Both the position numbers and the translations under genes were made by a program. This document shows, piece after piece, positions 1 through 8,824 of a DNA stretch of 64,000 nt. The stretch is taken from contig CAWEPI010000014.1 of the NCBI GenBank assembly GCA_963810945.1, positions 248,001-312,000 on the forward strand, in the 5' to 3' direction. The first letter of the stretch is position 1. Each line of letters starts with the position of its first letter. This stretch comes from JAOUEA01 sp963810945 (lineage in GTDB: Bacteria; Actinomycetota; UBA4738; HRBIN12). The notes beneath the pieces are model-generated. The model ran no database searches. It worked only from the letters and a program-made list of their open reading frames with translations, and was not told where the DNA came from.

Positions 1-1
1 C

Positions 2-2494
2 CTGCGGGTCGATCTCGAAGGTTCCCCCGACCCGAAGGCGGTCGCGTTCGGGCTCTTCGGCAGCCTCCAGGCGCTCGCGGGCTCCGGCCCGCTGGTCGTC
101 GGCGTGGACGACGTGGAGTGGCTCGATGCGCCTTCGGCGAGGGTCCTCGAGTTCGCGCTGCGTCGCCTGGAAGGCGAGCCGGTGGGCATCGTGGTGGCGT
201 CACGCGCCGCGCGATCGGGTCCGACCCCGCTGGGGCTGGACAAGGGCCCGCTGGAGGACCGGACCCGGCACATCACGCTCGGGCCGCTCGGCCTCGACGT
301 GCTCCGGCAGATCCTCCGGTCGAGGCTGGACGTGCGGTTCCCCCAGTGGGTCCTGCTTCAGCTGCACGAGGCTTCGGGAGGGAATCCGCTGCTCACCCTC
401 GAGCTGGCGCGGGCGCTCCTGCGGCGGGGCATCGACCCCGAGCCGGGGCAGGCATTGCCGATCCCGGAGCCGCTCGCCGAGCTGATGACGGAACGCCTCG
501 GCGTGCTCTCCGGATCGGTGCGCCGGATGCTGCTGCTCGTGGCGGGCTCACCACGACCGACCCTGCCGTCGATCTCGCAGGCGCTGGGAGACGTGGGGGG
601 CTTCGATGAGGACGTGAAGGCGGCCATCGCGGCCGACGTGATCGAGATCTCCCGCGAGCGGATCCAGTTCACGAACCCGCTCCTCGGCACGGTGCTCTAC
701 TCGGAGGTCTCGCCCGAGGAGCGCCGGCATGCCCACCGGATGCTCGCGGAGGTCGCCTCGGACCCCGAGGAACGCGCTCGGCACCTGGCCCTTGCGGCCG
801 ATGCGCCCGACGCCCACGTCGCCCAGCTCCTGGAGGACGCCGCACAGCACGCGCGCTCCCACGGCGCCCCCGATGCGGCGGCCGAGCTGGCCGAGCTGGC
901 CCGGGTGCTCACTCCCGCGGACATGGAGGGGGCACGCGTCCGTCGCACCGCACATGCGGGGCGCTACGCGTTCGAGTCGGCGCAGATCGAGCGCGCTGAG
1001 GAGCTCCTGCAGGAGGCGGCCGCGGCCTCGACCGGACCGATGCGCGCGGAGACGCTCCTGTACCTCAGCCGGGTGCACTATCACCGTCGGGATGCGCCGT
1101 CGGCATCCGCCCTCGCGGAGCAGGCGCTGCGCGAGGCGAGTGGGGATCCGTCGCTCGAGGCGAGCATCAACCTCGAGCTGGCCACCGCGGCCGAGTTGTC
1201 CGGCGACCACAAGACCGCGACGACTCGGGCGCGGCGGGCGCTGCGACTGGCCGAGCGTTCGGGGGACCGGACGATCACGGCCGAGTCCCTGGCCGTGGTG
1301 GGGCTCTACGACTTCGTGTCGGGCAAGGGCGTCCCCGCGGACAAGATCGCGCGCGCGATGTCGCTGGGGACGGGTCCACGGCTCCGGCCGCTGCGCAGCC
1401 CCGCCTTCTACGAGGCCTGCATCCTGATGTGGTCGGACGATCTCGACCGGGCGCGCGACCGGTTGCGCGAGCTCAGGGCGCGAGCGCGCGACAACGCGGA
1501 TGAGAGCTCCCTGTCCATCCTGCTGTTCCTGCTGAGTCAGATCGAAAGCTGGATGGGGCACTTCGACGAGGCGGCCCTACTGGCGGACGAGAGCCGCGCG
1601 GTGGCCGAGTGGACGGGACAACAGGCCTACCTGGCGTTCGCCCTCTACGCGCAGGCCCTCGCCGCGACCCTGAAGGGCGACGTCGACCGCGCGTTCGGGC
1701 TGGGCGAGGAGAGCCTGGCCTCGGCGCAGCTGACGGGATCGGCGCAGGCGGAGGAGTTCGCTCGGTCGGTCCTCGGGTTCCTCGAGCTGTCGCGAGGCGA
1801 CGCCCGCGCCGCCGACGGACGGCTCGCTCCCCTCGTCGCCGCCCTGGAAGCCCGTGGACCCGCCGATCCCGGCACGCTTCGCTTCGTCCCCGATGAGGTG
1901 GAGGCGCTCATCGAGCTGGGCGATGTCGACGAGGCGGAGGCATCGCTGAGCCCGTTCGAGGCGCGCGCCGAAGACCTGGGTCGCACCTGGGCCCAGGGGG
2001 CCGCCGCCCGATGCAGAGGGCTCCTGCTCGCATCCCGCCGGGATCTAGCGGGGGCGCTCGAGGCCTTCGGCGTGGCCGAGGACCACCAACGGGACCTGGG
2101 GCAGCCGCTCGAGCTCGGACGGACCTACCTCGCCAAGGGCAGGGCGCTGCGTCGCGGGAAGAAGTGGGCTCCGTCGAGGGAGGCGTTGAACCAGGCCCTT
2201 CGGATCTGCGACGGGCTGGGGGCCTCCCTCTGGGCGGAGAGGACCCGATCGGAGCTCGCACGGATCGGGGGCCGGGCTCAGGGACTCAACACGCTCACGG
2301 AGACGGAGAGCCAGGTCGCCGAGCTCGCGGCCTCCGGCCTCACCAACCGGGAGGTGGCGGCGCGTCTCTTCCTCAGCGTGAGCACCGTCGAATCGAACCT
2401 GCGCCGGACCTACCGCAAGCTCGGGATCCGTTCCCGCGCAGAGCTCTCCAGCAATCTCGCCCGCGCCCGAAGCGACGAGGGCTCCGAGGGCTGA
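2..2494 (+). CDS. LuxR-family ATP-binding transcriptional regulator (LAL type), 5' partial
   Basis: The frame is open from base 2 with no stop, so the gene begins left of the window. A GTG at 104 lies inside the ATPase domain and is not a credible start. LVVGVDDVEWLD at about 95-130 is a Walker B motif of a STAND/AAA-type ATPase, and the Walker A must lie upstream. The middle is alpha-helical and TPR-like (AL/AE-rich repeats). The last 65 residues form a LuxR helix-turn-helix (LTETESQVAELAASGLTNRE, then STVESNLRRTYRKLGI). Large LAL regulators bind nucleotide, sense an unknown ligand through the TPR region and activate nearby operons. The target cannot be told from this window. Family call secure, role inferred. 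Confidence 0.9.
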   Translation: MRVDLEGSPDPKAVAFGLFGSLQALAGSGPLVVGVDDVEWLDAPSARVLEFALRRLEGEPVGIVVASRAARSGPTPLGLDKGPLEDRTRHITLGPLGLDVLRQILRSRLDVRFPQWVLLQLHEASGGNPLLTLELARALLRRGIDPEPGQALPIPEPLAELMTERLGVLSGSVRRMLLLVAGSPRPTLPSISQALGDVGGFDEDVKAAIAADVIEISRERIQFTNPLLGTVLYSEVSPEERRHAHRMLAEVASDPEERARHLALAADAPDAHVAQLLEDAAQHARSHGAPDAAAELAELARVLTPADMEGARVRRTAHAGRYAFESAQIERAEELLQEAAAASTGPMRAETLLYLSRVHYHRRDAPSASALAEQALREASGDPSLEASINLELATAAELSGDHKTATTRARRALRLAERSGDRTITAESLAVVGLYDFVSGKGVPADKIARAMSLGTGPRLRPLRSPAFYEACILMWSDDLDRARDRLRELRARARDNADESSLSILLFLLSQIESWMGHFDEAALLADESRAVAEWTGQQAYLAFALYAQALAATLKGDVDRAFGLGEESLASAQLTGSAQAEEFARSVLGFLELSRGDARAADGRLAPLVAALEARGPADPGTLRFVPDEVEALIELGDVDEAEASLSPFEARAEDLGRTWAQGAAARCRGLLLASRRDLAGALEAFGVAEDHQRDLGQPLELGRTYLAKGRALRRGKKWAPSREALNQALRICDGLGASLWAERTRSELARIGGRAQGLNTLTETESQVAELAASGLTNREVAARLFLSVSTVESNLRRTYRKLGIRSRAELSSNLARARSDEGSEG

Positions 2495-2620
2495 CCGGCC
2501 CCACCTTCGCCTTCGCACGGTCTCGACGCATTAAACCGACGGCGTTCGAGGATTGCAGACCCGACGCGTCCACCTAGCTTCGGGGGGAGAACCACCGAGC
2601 GATCGGAAGGAGCGTCGATC

Positions 2621-2974
2621 ATGGGACCTCGCAGCACCCACACACGGCGCGCGGACCTTCGCCTGATGACCCGGTTCACCCGGAGGCAGGCCGCGGCCGC
2701 AGAAGAGATGTACCGGCGGTTCGCTGCCGAGGTGTATGGGATCGGGCTGCAGACGTTCCACGATCCCGACCTCGCGGCGACGCTCGTTGAGGACACCTTC
2801 GTCCGCGTTTGGCGTCGCGGATCACAGTTCCTCGGGAGCTCCGCGTCCCTCGACGAGTGGGTCCGGGCGCACGCGCTCGGCGTGGCGCTTGAGATCGCGC
2901 ACCATCGCGTGGACCGTCGCCGCGCCGAACTGGCGGAGGAGGTGATGGAGCATGCAGCCTCACTTCGGGCATGA
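2621..2974 (+). CDS. Sigma-70 region 2-like protein lacking region 4
   Basis: ATG is preceded by a GGAAGGAG ribosome binding site. Residues 25-95 read like ECF sigma region 2: EEMYRRFAAEVYGIGLQTF, then DPDLAATLVEDTFVRVWRRG, then a tryptophan-containing helix (SLDEWVRAHALGVALEIAHH). In a normal ECF factor (about 170-190 residues) a linker and a region 4 HTH follow. Here the frame stops after 117 residues, and neither the next ORF nor the other frames contain region 4. It may be a truncated sigma factor, or a region-2-only protein that binds RNA polymerase without -35 recognition. The family assignment rests on motif resemblance only. Confidence 0.6.
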   Translation: MGPRSTHTRRADLRLMTRFTRRQAAAAEEMYRRFAAEVYGIGLQTFHDPDLAATLVEDTFVRVWRRGSQFLGSSASLDEWVRAHALGVALEIAHHRVDRRRAELAEEVMEHAASLRA

Positions 2975-3206
2975 GCTGATGGGCGCCAAGCATCAGGACC
3001 TCGACGCCTTCGTCTCGCGAGGGCGAGCGGCACGTGCGGTCCGGCGACGCTCGTGGACACGAACGCTCCGGCTCCCGGCGATGACGACCCTCGCGCTACG
3101 CCTGATGCCGGACCTCGCGCGCCATCGAAGCACCGCACCGGGTGCCGTCGAGACGCTCGAGGCCGGAAGCCGCCTCGGCGCCACGGCCCCGTGCGACCCC
3201 TGCTGA
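2952..3206 (+). CDS. Small hypothetical protein overlapping the sigma-like gene
   Basis: ATG at 2952 lies inside the end of the sigma-like gene (23-base overlap). A GGAGG site about nine bases upstream suggests translational coupling. The 84-residue product is basic and arginine-rich, with no signal peptide, no clear membrane segment and no zinc anti-sigma motif (HxxxCxxC). I recognise no family. The position would suit a sigma partner protein, but composition in this GC-rich DNA could also produce a spurious ORF, so confidence is low. Confidence 0.35.
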   Translation: MQPHFGHELMGAKHQDLDAFVSRGRAARAVRRRSWTRTLRLPAMTTLALRLMPDLARHRSTAPGAVETLEAGSRLGATAPCDPC

Positions 3207-3226
3207 TCGACCACTGGAGGACGCGC

Positions 3227-3373
3227 ATGGACGTGGTGGCGACGTGCGGATGCGGTTGGACGACCAGGGGTGCAGAGGAGCGCGTGGTCGAGGCGATGCA
3301 GGTGCATGAGCGTCAGATCCACGGTGTGGAGATGACGCGCGACCAGGTGCTGGCTCTGGCGAGGCCCGCTTGA
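3227..3373 (+). CDS. DUF1059-like small metal-binding-type protein
   Basis: The start is the ATG at 3227, preceded by GGAGG with a six-base gap. Upstream in-frame codons are arginine-rich and unlike a protein. The 48-residue product begins MDVVATCGCGWTTRG and contains a charged helix with VHERQIHGVE. This resembles the DUF1059 family: N-terminal cysteine pair, then a helix with H and E before a short tail. Members are about 45-60 residues, cytoplasmic and of unknown function. The two cysteines suggest metal binding, which is inference. Confidence 0.6.
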   Translation: MDVVATCGCGWTTRGAEERVVEAMQVHERQIHGVEMTRDQVLALARPA

Positions 3374-3419
3374 TGCGATGAGACGTCGTCGTCGGCCGGC
3401 GCGGTCCCCGTAGCGCAAC

Positions 3420-4220
3420 CTACATGCCACTTGGGCTCGGCATCGTGCCGGCGCCCGAGTTCGGCACCATGTTCGGAACGGTGCTGGGCATGGTGGTGGA
3501 CGGCATGTCCGACATCGAGGTGGGGGCGTGCAGTCCGGGGAGCAACCACGGGTTCCACGGCGCGATGGCCGCGGCTCCCAGCAGGACGACGCCCACCACC
3601 ACCGCGAACCGGGGTCCGTACGCCCAGACCTTCTCGATCAGGATCACCGCGGCCAGCGCCGCCATCACCGCGACGTTCATCGCGCCGACCGCGATCAGCA
3701 CGACCATCAACCCCCAGCAACAGCCCACGCAATACGCGCCGTGATGCATGCCGACACGGAGATCGCGGGCGGGGCCGGTGAAGCTCGCGTAGTGGAAGAG
3801 CGATCCCACCGGGGACCGACAGTGCCGCAGGCACGCGGCCTTCAACGGGGTGAGCTGGTAGATCCCGGCGGCGGCGAAGATCGCGACACCGAGCCACTTC
3901 GCCGCGGTCGGGGATCGATCGGCGAGCCGACCGGTCATCACGAGCGCGCCATAGGCCACGACCCCGAACGCCGCCCAGGCGATGAGGTACCCGCCGAGGA
4001 ACATCGTCACGCCGCCTACGCGCTGCCGCGCGGTGGGTCTGATCGACACGGTGCGGATCCATACAACGACCATGGGCGCCACCGAGGGGAACATCATGGC
4101 GGCCATCATCACGACCCACAGCGCGATGAACGCGAGCAGCGACAGCCCCATCGTCCCGGGGCCCACCCCCATCCCGTGGGCCTGCTGGAGCGTCACGACC
4201 CAGGCGAGCACGGCGAGCAC
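3420..4220 (-). CDS. DUF2182 family integral membrane protein (predicted metal-binding)
   Basis: About 266 residues with six or more hydrophobic segments. The family landmarks are WVVMMAAMMFPSVAPMV in the second helix, the LTPLKAACLRHCRSP cysteine loop, and GAYCVGCCWGLM in a later helix. The start used is GTG at 4220. Codons directly upstream (PLKQLLPWWVALCV) also look like the family N-terminus but have no ATG, GTG or TTG, so the true start could be unusual or an indel may hide it. It lies 73 bases downstream of a DUF1326 gene on the same strand, a pairing often seen. Function is unknown; metal handling is inferred from the conserved Cys/Met residues. Confidence 0.85.
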   Translation of the reverse strand: MLAVLAWVVTLQQAHGMGVGPGTMGLSLLAFIALWVVMMAAMMFPSVAPMVVVWIRTVSIRPTARQRVGGVTMFLGGYLIAWAAFGVVAYGALVMTGRLADRSPTAAKWLGVAIFAAAGIYQLTPLKAACLRHCRSPVGSLFHYASFTGPARDLRVGMHHGAYCVGCCWGLMVVLIAVGAMNVAVMAALAAVILIEKVWAYGPRFAVVVGVVLLGAAAIAPWNPWLLPGLHAPTSMSDMPSTTMPSTVPNMVPNSGAGTMPSPSGM

Positions 4221-4293
4221 GCATAGGGCGACCCACCACGGCAGCAGCTGCTTCAGCGGCAGGCCGAGCGACGGCGTTCGCGCCGTGTCCGTC

Positions 4294-4887
4294 TCAGCCC
4301 TCGTACTTGAAGTCGGTGACGAAGCTGTTGGTGCCCGAGTACTCGACGTCCCAGTGACCGTGGTAGCTCACGTCGCCGGCCCTGGCCTGTGTTACCGGCT
4401 GGGGGATGGCACCGAGCATGGGGTTCGTGATGACGGGGGCCGTGGCGCCGTCCATCCCCGTCAAGACCTCGGCCTGCATCGTCAACGCACCCGAGACCTC
4501 TGCGCGCAGCGACTTCTCCGACCGGTCGAAGCTGATCGAAGCCGGCGCGACCCCGGCGACCTCACCGATCAGCGGGGCCAACGCCGCGAGATGCCCGCCC
4601 GCCCCGCCGGAGAAGACGGCGCCCATCGCATCGGACTGCTCCGGCGTGGCTCGATCGTCGAGGTAGAGGGCGACCTTCCACCCTCCGTCGGTCATCTGCT
4701 TGGGCGTATGCACCGCCATGACGGCGTTGAGGCCGGAGAGGTCGACCCCGTCCTTCTCGCCCGTCCGCACGTGCCACGCGAACATCACATCACACGCCTC
4801 GCGGTCTGCCGGCCGCAGCCAGATGCAGGGGCAGCTCACGTCACACGTGCACGTCTCGAAGTAGTCGCCTTCCACCGCGAAGGTCAT
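4294..4887 (-). CDS. DUF1326 domain-containing protein
   Basis: The start is the ATG at 4887 (MTFAVEGDYFETCTCDVSCP), preceded by a G-rich ribosome binding site. The longer frame adds 27 residues of unlikely sequence. The product is 197 residues, the family's usual length. The N-terminal CTCDVSCPC cysteine cluster is the family hallmark and probably binds a metal. The rest is a mixed alpha/beta domain ending SFVTDFKYEG. The gene probably forms an operon with the downstream DUF2182 membrane protein. The biochemical role is not established. Confidence 0.85.
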   Translation of the reverse strand: MTFAVEGDYFETCTCDVSCPCIWLRPADREACDVMFAWHVRTGEKDGVDLSGLNAVMAVHTPKQMTDGGWKVALYLDDRATPEQSDAMGAVFSGGAGGHLAALAPLIGEVAGVAPASISFDRSEKSLRAEVSGALTMQAEVLTGMDGATAPVITNPMLGAIPQPVTQARAGDVSYHGHWDVEYSGTNSFVTDFKYEG

Positions 4888-5201
4888 GTCGTTCCCCCCA
4901 GCCGCGGGCATCGGCCGAACACTCGATGCCCAGACCCTACGCTTGTGCGACGCGATGCGGTAGCCCATATCGCCAGGGGGCGATCTCGAGGTCCGACTTG
5001 AACCGCCCCATGTACCCCTCCCCCTCTTCGGTTCTGCGAGCGTGACGGTTGGGCCGAAGCGATAACGCAGGTCCAGTGATGCGATGGGCGGAAACGGCTG
5101 GGGGTTGATTGAATGGGGATCTCCCTCCCGATATCGTGGGCCGCCGAACGTGCCGGGCGGGAGGCCGCCTGGATCACGTTGGAGGCGGAGGGCTCTCGCA
5201 G

Positions 5202-7046
5202 ATGACGCACGCAGCTCGCACCATCCGGGCCATGATCGTGTTCGCGCTCATCGCGACCACCGCGACACCCGCCGCCGCCTCTGTCCCATCCCCGAGCCGG
5301 CCGGGGCTGGTCTCGTCGGGGAAGCGGCTGACCGGCGGGAACCCGGCGGCGGCCGCGCCCGCTGCCCGCGGGGTCCTGGTGCGCTTCGTGCCGTCCCGAC
5401 TCCGGGCGGGACGCTCGATGCTCATGCACCGCAGCGGGGTCGCCGGTGTGTCCCGTGTCTCCGGCACGCCGGCGTTCCTGGTTCACACGGAACGGGGTGA
5501 GGATCCGGTCGCGCTCGCCGGGCGCCTCAACAGGAGCCCGAGCGTGCAGCTCGCGGAGCCGAACTGGCTGCTGTCCTCCGACGAGACCCTCCCGAACGAC
5601 CCGCTGTTCGGGGAACAGTGGGGACTGAGGAACGCGGGGCAGGCCCACCCCGTGGCCGACCCGCCTCCGGAGGTGCACGCGGGAACGCCCGGCGCGGACG
5701 CGCGCGTCGCGCAGGCGTGGGACACGACCCAGGGCTCCCCCACCACCGTCGTGGCGATCATCGACTCGGGCGTCGACCTCACGCACCCCGACCTCATGGG
5801 GAACCTCTGGGTCAACACGGCGGAGACGCCCGGCAATGGGATCGATGACGACGGGAACGGCTACGTCGACGACACCAAGGGGTGGGACTTCTACGCCCAT
5901 GACGAGACGCCCGAGGACGCCAACGGGCACGGCACGCACGTCGCCGGCATCGTCGCGGCGTCGGCCGACAACCTGGAGGGAGGCGCCGGCGTGTGTCCGC
6001 GCTGCACGATCATGCCGCTGCGCGCGGGCTCTCCCACCGGGGTCCTCACGACCGCCGACGTGCTCGCCGCCATCGCCTACGCTCGGGACAACGGCGCGGA
6101 CATCATCAACATGAGCTTCGGCGCCCACGTCTGGTCGTCCTTCGAGCGGAACGCCATCGAGGCGGCCGGCCAGGCGGGGATCCTCGTCGTGGCGGCGGCG
6201 GGGAACGACGCCCGCGACAACGACTACCTCTACTGGAGCAAGAGCGGCCCTCTCGCCCCCAACTATCCGGCGAGCTTCAACCTCCCCAACGTGATCTCCG
6301 TGGCCGCGAGCACCGACGGCGACCGCTTCGGTTACCTCACGGGCTGCTACGCGGCGACGGGCTCATCGCAGTGCCTGTTCACGAACTGGGGCAGGACATC
6401 CGTCGATCTCGCGGCCCCCGGCGTCGACATCGAGAGCACGTGGCTCGCGGGTCACTACCGCCTCGAGGACGGCACGTCGATGGCGGCCCCGTTCGTCTCG
6501 GGCGTCGCGGGGCTCGTGAAGTCGCAGCATCCGTCCTACTCCCCCGTTCAGATCAGGAACGCGATCCTCAACTCGGTGCATCGTCCCAAGCACCTGGCCG
6601 GGCGGTACATGGTCACGGACGGCCGGGTCGACGCGGCGGCGGCCCTCAACGCGTCCACGAAGAACGCGATACCCAGGACGGACGGCACGATGGACGGCGC
6701 CATCCGGATCCGCTTCAAGAAGGCGGGCACCCTCTCGTTCCCCGGCGACATCAACGACATCTATCGCGTCCATCTCACGCGTGGGCATCGCTACGCCGCG
6801 CTCCTGCAGGTCCCGAAGCGAGGCGACTTCGACCTCTTCGTCTGGAAGCCCGGCACGGTCGACACGTGGCCGCTCACGTACGGATGTCATGGCGTGAGCT
6901 GCCAGCTCCAAACGGGGTCGGCCAGGGGCACGGGGGCCGACGAGTACGTCGTCTTCCGGCCTCGGATGTCGGGGACCTACTACCTCCACGTCACGTTGTC
7001 TGCCGGCCACGGCAGGTACACGCTCTTCGTGGGCCGCCCCACGTAA
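5202..7046 (+). CDS. Secreted subtilisin-like serine peptidase (S8 family)
   Basis: The start chosen is ATG 5202 (GGAGG-rich upstream), giving 614 residues with a signal peptide (RAMIVFALIATTATPAAA) and a propeptide of about 130 residues. The triad is Asp188 (AIIDSGVD), His243 (NGHGTHVAG) and Ser426 (DGTSMAAP). Asn335 in AAAGNDA is the oxyanion residue. Calcium-type acidic loops (NGIDDDGNGYVDD) precede the His motif. The C-terminal 100 residues resemble a pre-peptidase C-terminal (PPC) beta domain (FDLFVWKPGT). It is likely an extracellular general protease. The gene ends ten bases from a convergent cyclase gene. Confidence 0.93.
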   Translation: MTHAARTIRAMIVFALIATTATPAAASVPSPSRPGLVSSGKRLTGGNPAAAAPAARGVLVRFVPSRLRAGRSMLMHRSGVAGVSRVSGTPAFLVHTERGEDPVALAGRLNRSPSVQLAEPNWLLSSDETLPNDPLFGEQWGLRNAGQAHPVADPPPEVHAGTPGADARVAQAWDTTQGSPTTVVAIIDSGVDLTHPDLMGNLWVNTAETPGNGIDDDGNGYVDDTKGWDFYAHDETPEDANGHGTHVAGIVAASADNLEGGAGVCPRCTIMPLRAGSPTGVLTTADVLAAIAYARDNGADIINMSFGAHVWSSFERNAIEAAGQAGILVVAAAGNDARDNDYLYWSKSGPLAPNYPASFNLPNVISVAASTDGDRFGYLTGCYAATGSSQCLFTNWGRTSVDLAAPGVDIESTWLAGHYRLEDGTSMAAPFVSGVAGLVKSQHPSYSPVQIRNAILNSVHRPKHLAGRYMVTDGRVDAAAALNASTKNAIPRTDGTMDGAIRIRFKKAGTLSFPGDINDIYRVHLTRGHRYAALLQVPKRGDFDLFVWKPGTVDTWPLTYGCHGVSCQLQTGSARGTGADEYVVFRPRMSGTYYLHVTLSAGHGRYTLFVGRPT

Positions 7047-7056
7047 GGCCCTGGGG

Positions 7057-8400
7057 TCAGGATCGCTCGGTCGCGAGCGCGTAGAGGCGCCAAGTGCCGG
7101 GCACGCCCTTCAACTCGTGCTCCCCTCGGTCCTCGAACGCGAGACCGGAGCCGGTCACGAGATCACGCACGGTTCGCGAGACCAGCACCTCTGAGGGCGC
7201 CGCTCGTGCCGCGATCCTCGCGCCGATCGCCACGGTGATCCCCGCCACCTTCCCGTCGGTGATGTCGCACTCGCCGGTGTGCAGTCCGGCGCGCACCTCG
7301 ATCCCCATCGACCGGACCCCCTCGACGATCGCCTGGGCGCACCGGATCGCGCGCGCGGGACCGTCGAACGCGGCGAAGAAGCCGTCGCCCGCCGTGTCCA
7401 TCTCGCGCCCCCGCCAGCGCGCGATCACCCCACGGACGAACGCGTGGTGACGCTCGACCAGCTCGTGCCAGGCGCGGTCGCCACGCTCGGCCGCCAACTC
7501 GGTGGAGCCTACGACGTCGGTGAACAGGACCGTCTCGAGCACCCGGTCGAGGTCGGACTCCTCCTCACCGACGCGTGCGACGAAGCGGCGGATCTCGGCG
7601 AGGAACGGTTCAGGGTCCGCCATCACGACGGGCGCCGAGCTGTCGATGCGGGTGAAGAGCGCACCCGGGATCTGCCCGGCCAACGCCTCCGATTCCTCCG
7701 CAACGGGATCGCTCGCGAGCACCAGGGTCGGGACGTGGATCGCCGACAGCACCTCCCGTACGTCCATGTCGTGGTACATGCGCAGGAGCGCGGCGGCCGC
7801 CGAGGGGCTCGCCGACAGGCGCATCGAGCTCGCCCACCAATCGATCAGCGCGTCGTCGCCAGCGCGCTGAGGGGTGACCTCGCGGACGATCTCGGCGGCG
7901 TAGGCGCGGGAGCCCCATCGCGTCTCCGTCTTGTCCAGCTCCGCCTGGTACTCCTCCGGCGTCATCCCCCACGGGTAGTCGGGTGCCCAGGCGGTCCTAG
8001 CGCGGGTGTTGTTGAGGATCAAGGCCTTCGTGCGGCCCGGGTAGGTTGCGGCGAACAGGCAACAGAGCGGGCCGCCGTCCGCGAAGGCCACCAGGACGGC
8101 GCGCTCCGAATCCACGGCATCCAAGACGGCCCGCAGGTCGTCGATACGCTCCTCCAGCGCGGGGAGCCGATCGCCGCGGATGCCGTCCGACAACCCGGTC
8201 CCCCGAGCATCGAACGCGATGAGGCGCCCCATCTCGGCCAGGGTACGCCGCTCGAGCGCATGGATCGGCTCCTCCCAGTCGTGCTCGAGGTTGGAGAAGT
8301 AGGTCCCGACGGGCACGAGGTCCGTCGAACCCGCACCGAGCGTTTGGTAGGCGATGTGATAGCCGTCGGCGGTCTTGGCGTACCTCGTCTCGGGGATCAC
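7057..8400 (-). CDS. Alpha/beta-hydrolase fold fused to class III nucleotidyl cyclase domain, degenerate sites
   Basis: GTG 8400 (VIPETRYAKTADGYHIAYQ) matches the usual N-terminus and has GGAG nine bases upstream. Residues 1-270 form an alpha/beta hydrolase fold and 280-447 a cyclase homology domain (ETVLFTDVVGSTELAAERG, then DTAGDGFFAAFDGPARAI). The hydrolase elbow reads AFADGGP where homologues have GVSEGGP, so the nucleophile Ser is Ala. The usual DH near the end of the fold is SSAP. In the cyclase, both metal Asp are present, but the base-selecting Lys is replaced (MDTAGDG) and the transition-state Asn is Ala (VAIGARI). This suggests a ligand sensor or regulator rather than two active enzymes. 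That is inferred from residues only. Confidence 0.88.
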   Translation of the reverse strand: MIPETRYAKTADGYHIAYQTLGAGSTDLVPVGTYFSNLEHDWEEPIHALERRTLAEMGRLIAFDARGTGLSDGIRGDRLPALEERIDDLRAVLDAVDSERAVLVAFADGGPLCCLFAATYPGRTKALILNNTRARTAWAPDYPWGMTPEEYQAELDKTETRWGSRAYAAEIVREVTPQRAGDDALIDWWASSMRLSASPSAAAALLRMYHDMDVREVLSAIHVPTLVLASDPVAEESEALAGQIPGALFTRIDSSAPVVMADPEPFLAEIRRFVARVGEEESDLDRVLETVLFTDVVGSTELAAERGDRAWHELVERHHAFVRGVIARWRGREMDTAGDGFFAAFDGPARAIRCAQAIVEGVRSMGIEVRAGLHTGECDITDGKVAGITVAIGARIAARAAPSEVLVSRTVRDLVTGSGLAFEDRGEHELKGVPGTWRLYALATERS

Positions 8401-8474
8401 GGCGGTAGTCTCCGGTGGACCGGCTGCATCGCGCAAGCGGTGAGAGCCCGCTCGCCCGACGAAAGGATTCCGAC

Positions 8475-8654
8475 GTGACACGCCTCGAGGAATTCAGCTT
8501 CCGCGCCGTCCTGCGCGTCGTCGCCACGACACAGGCCGAGGCGGAGGCGATCGCGAAGACACTGCGCGGGGAGGTCGTGGCGGTGCCCGACCACGCCGAC
8601 GCCCACGTCTACCTCACCGACGACCCCGTCGACGACCGGTCGCAGCTCCTGTAG
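8475..8654 (+). CDS. Small conserved-looking hypothetical protein
   Basis: GTG 8475 follows GAAAGG with an eight-base gap and gives 59 residues (VTRLEEFSFRAVLRVVATTQ, then AEAEAIAKTLRGEVVAVPDH). The pattern is strand-helix-strand, like a small ferredoxin-fold or ACT-like half domain. There is no signal or membrane segment. It is divergent from the hydrolase-cyclase gene, with 74 bases between starts. I do not recognise the family. Confidence 0.5.
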   Translation: MTRLEEFSFRAVLRVVATTQAEAEAIAKTLRGEVVAVPDHADAHVYLTDDPVDDRSQLL

Positions 8655-8824
8655 ATCCCTGGCGACGCGGGCCCGACCGACCTGGTTATCCTCGAACCGT
8701 TGACCGAGAACGACGATGGAGGGAGGCCGGATCGTGGACGCTCGATACGGGAACGGGGAAGGCACGGGGGCCAGAGACCCCAGCGCGACCCCGGGAGGAC
8801 CGGGAGAAGCGACCGCTGGGGACG

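Noticed and set aside
548..1561. Minus-strand ORF opposite the LuxR regulator
   Set aside because: Proline/arginine-rich shadow of the coding strand.
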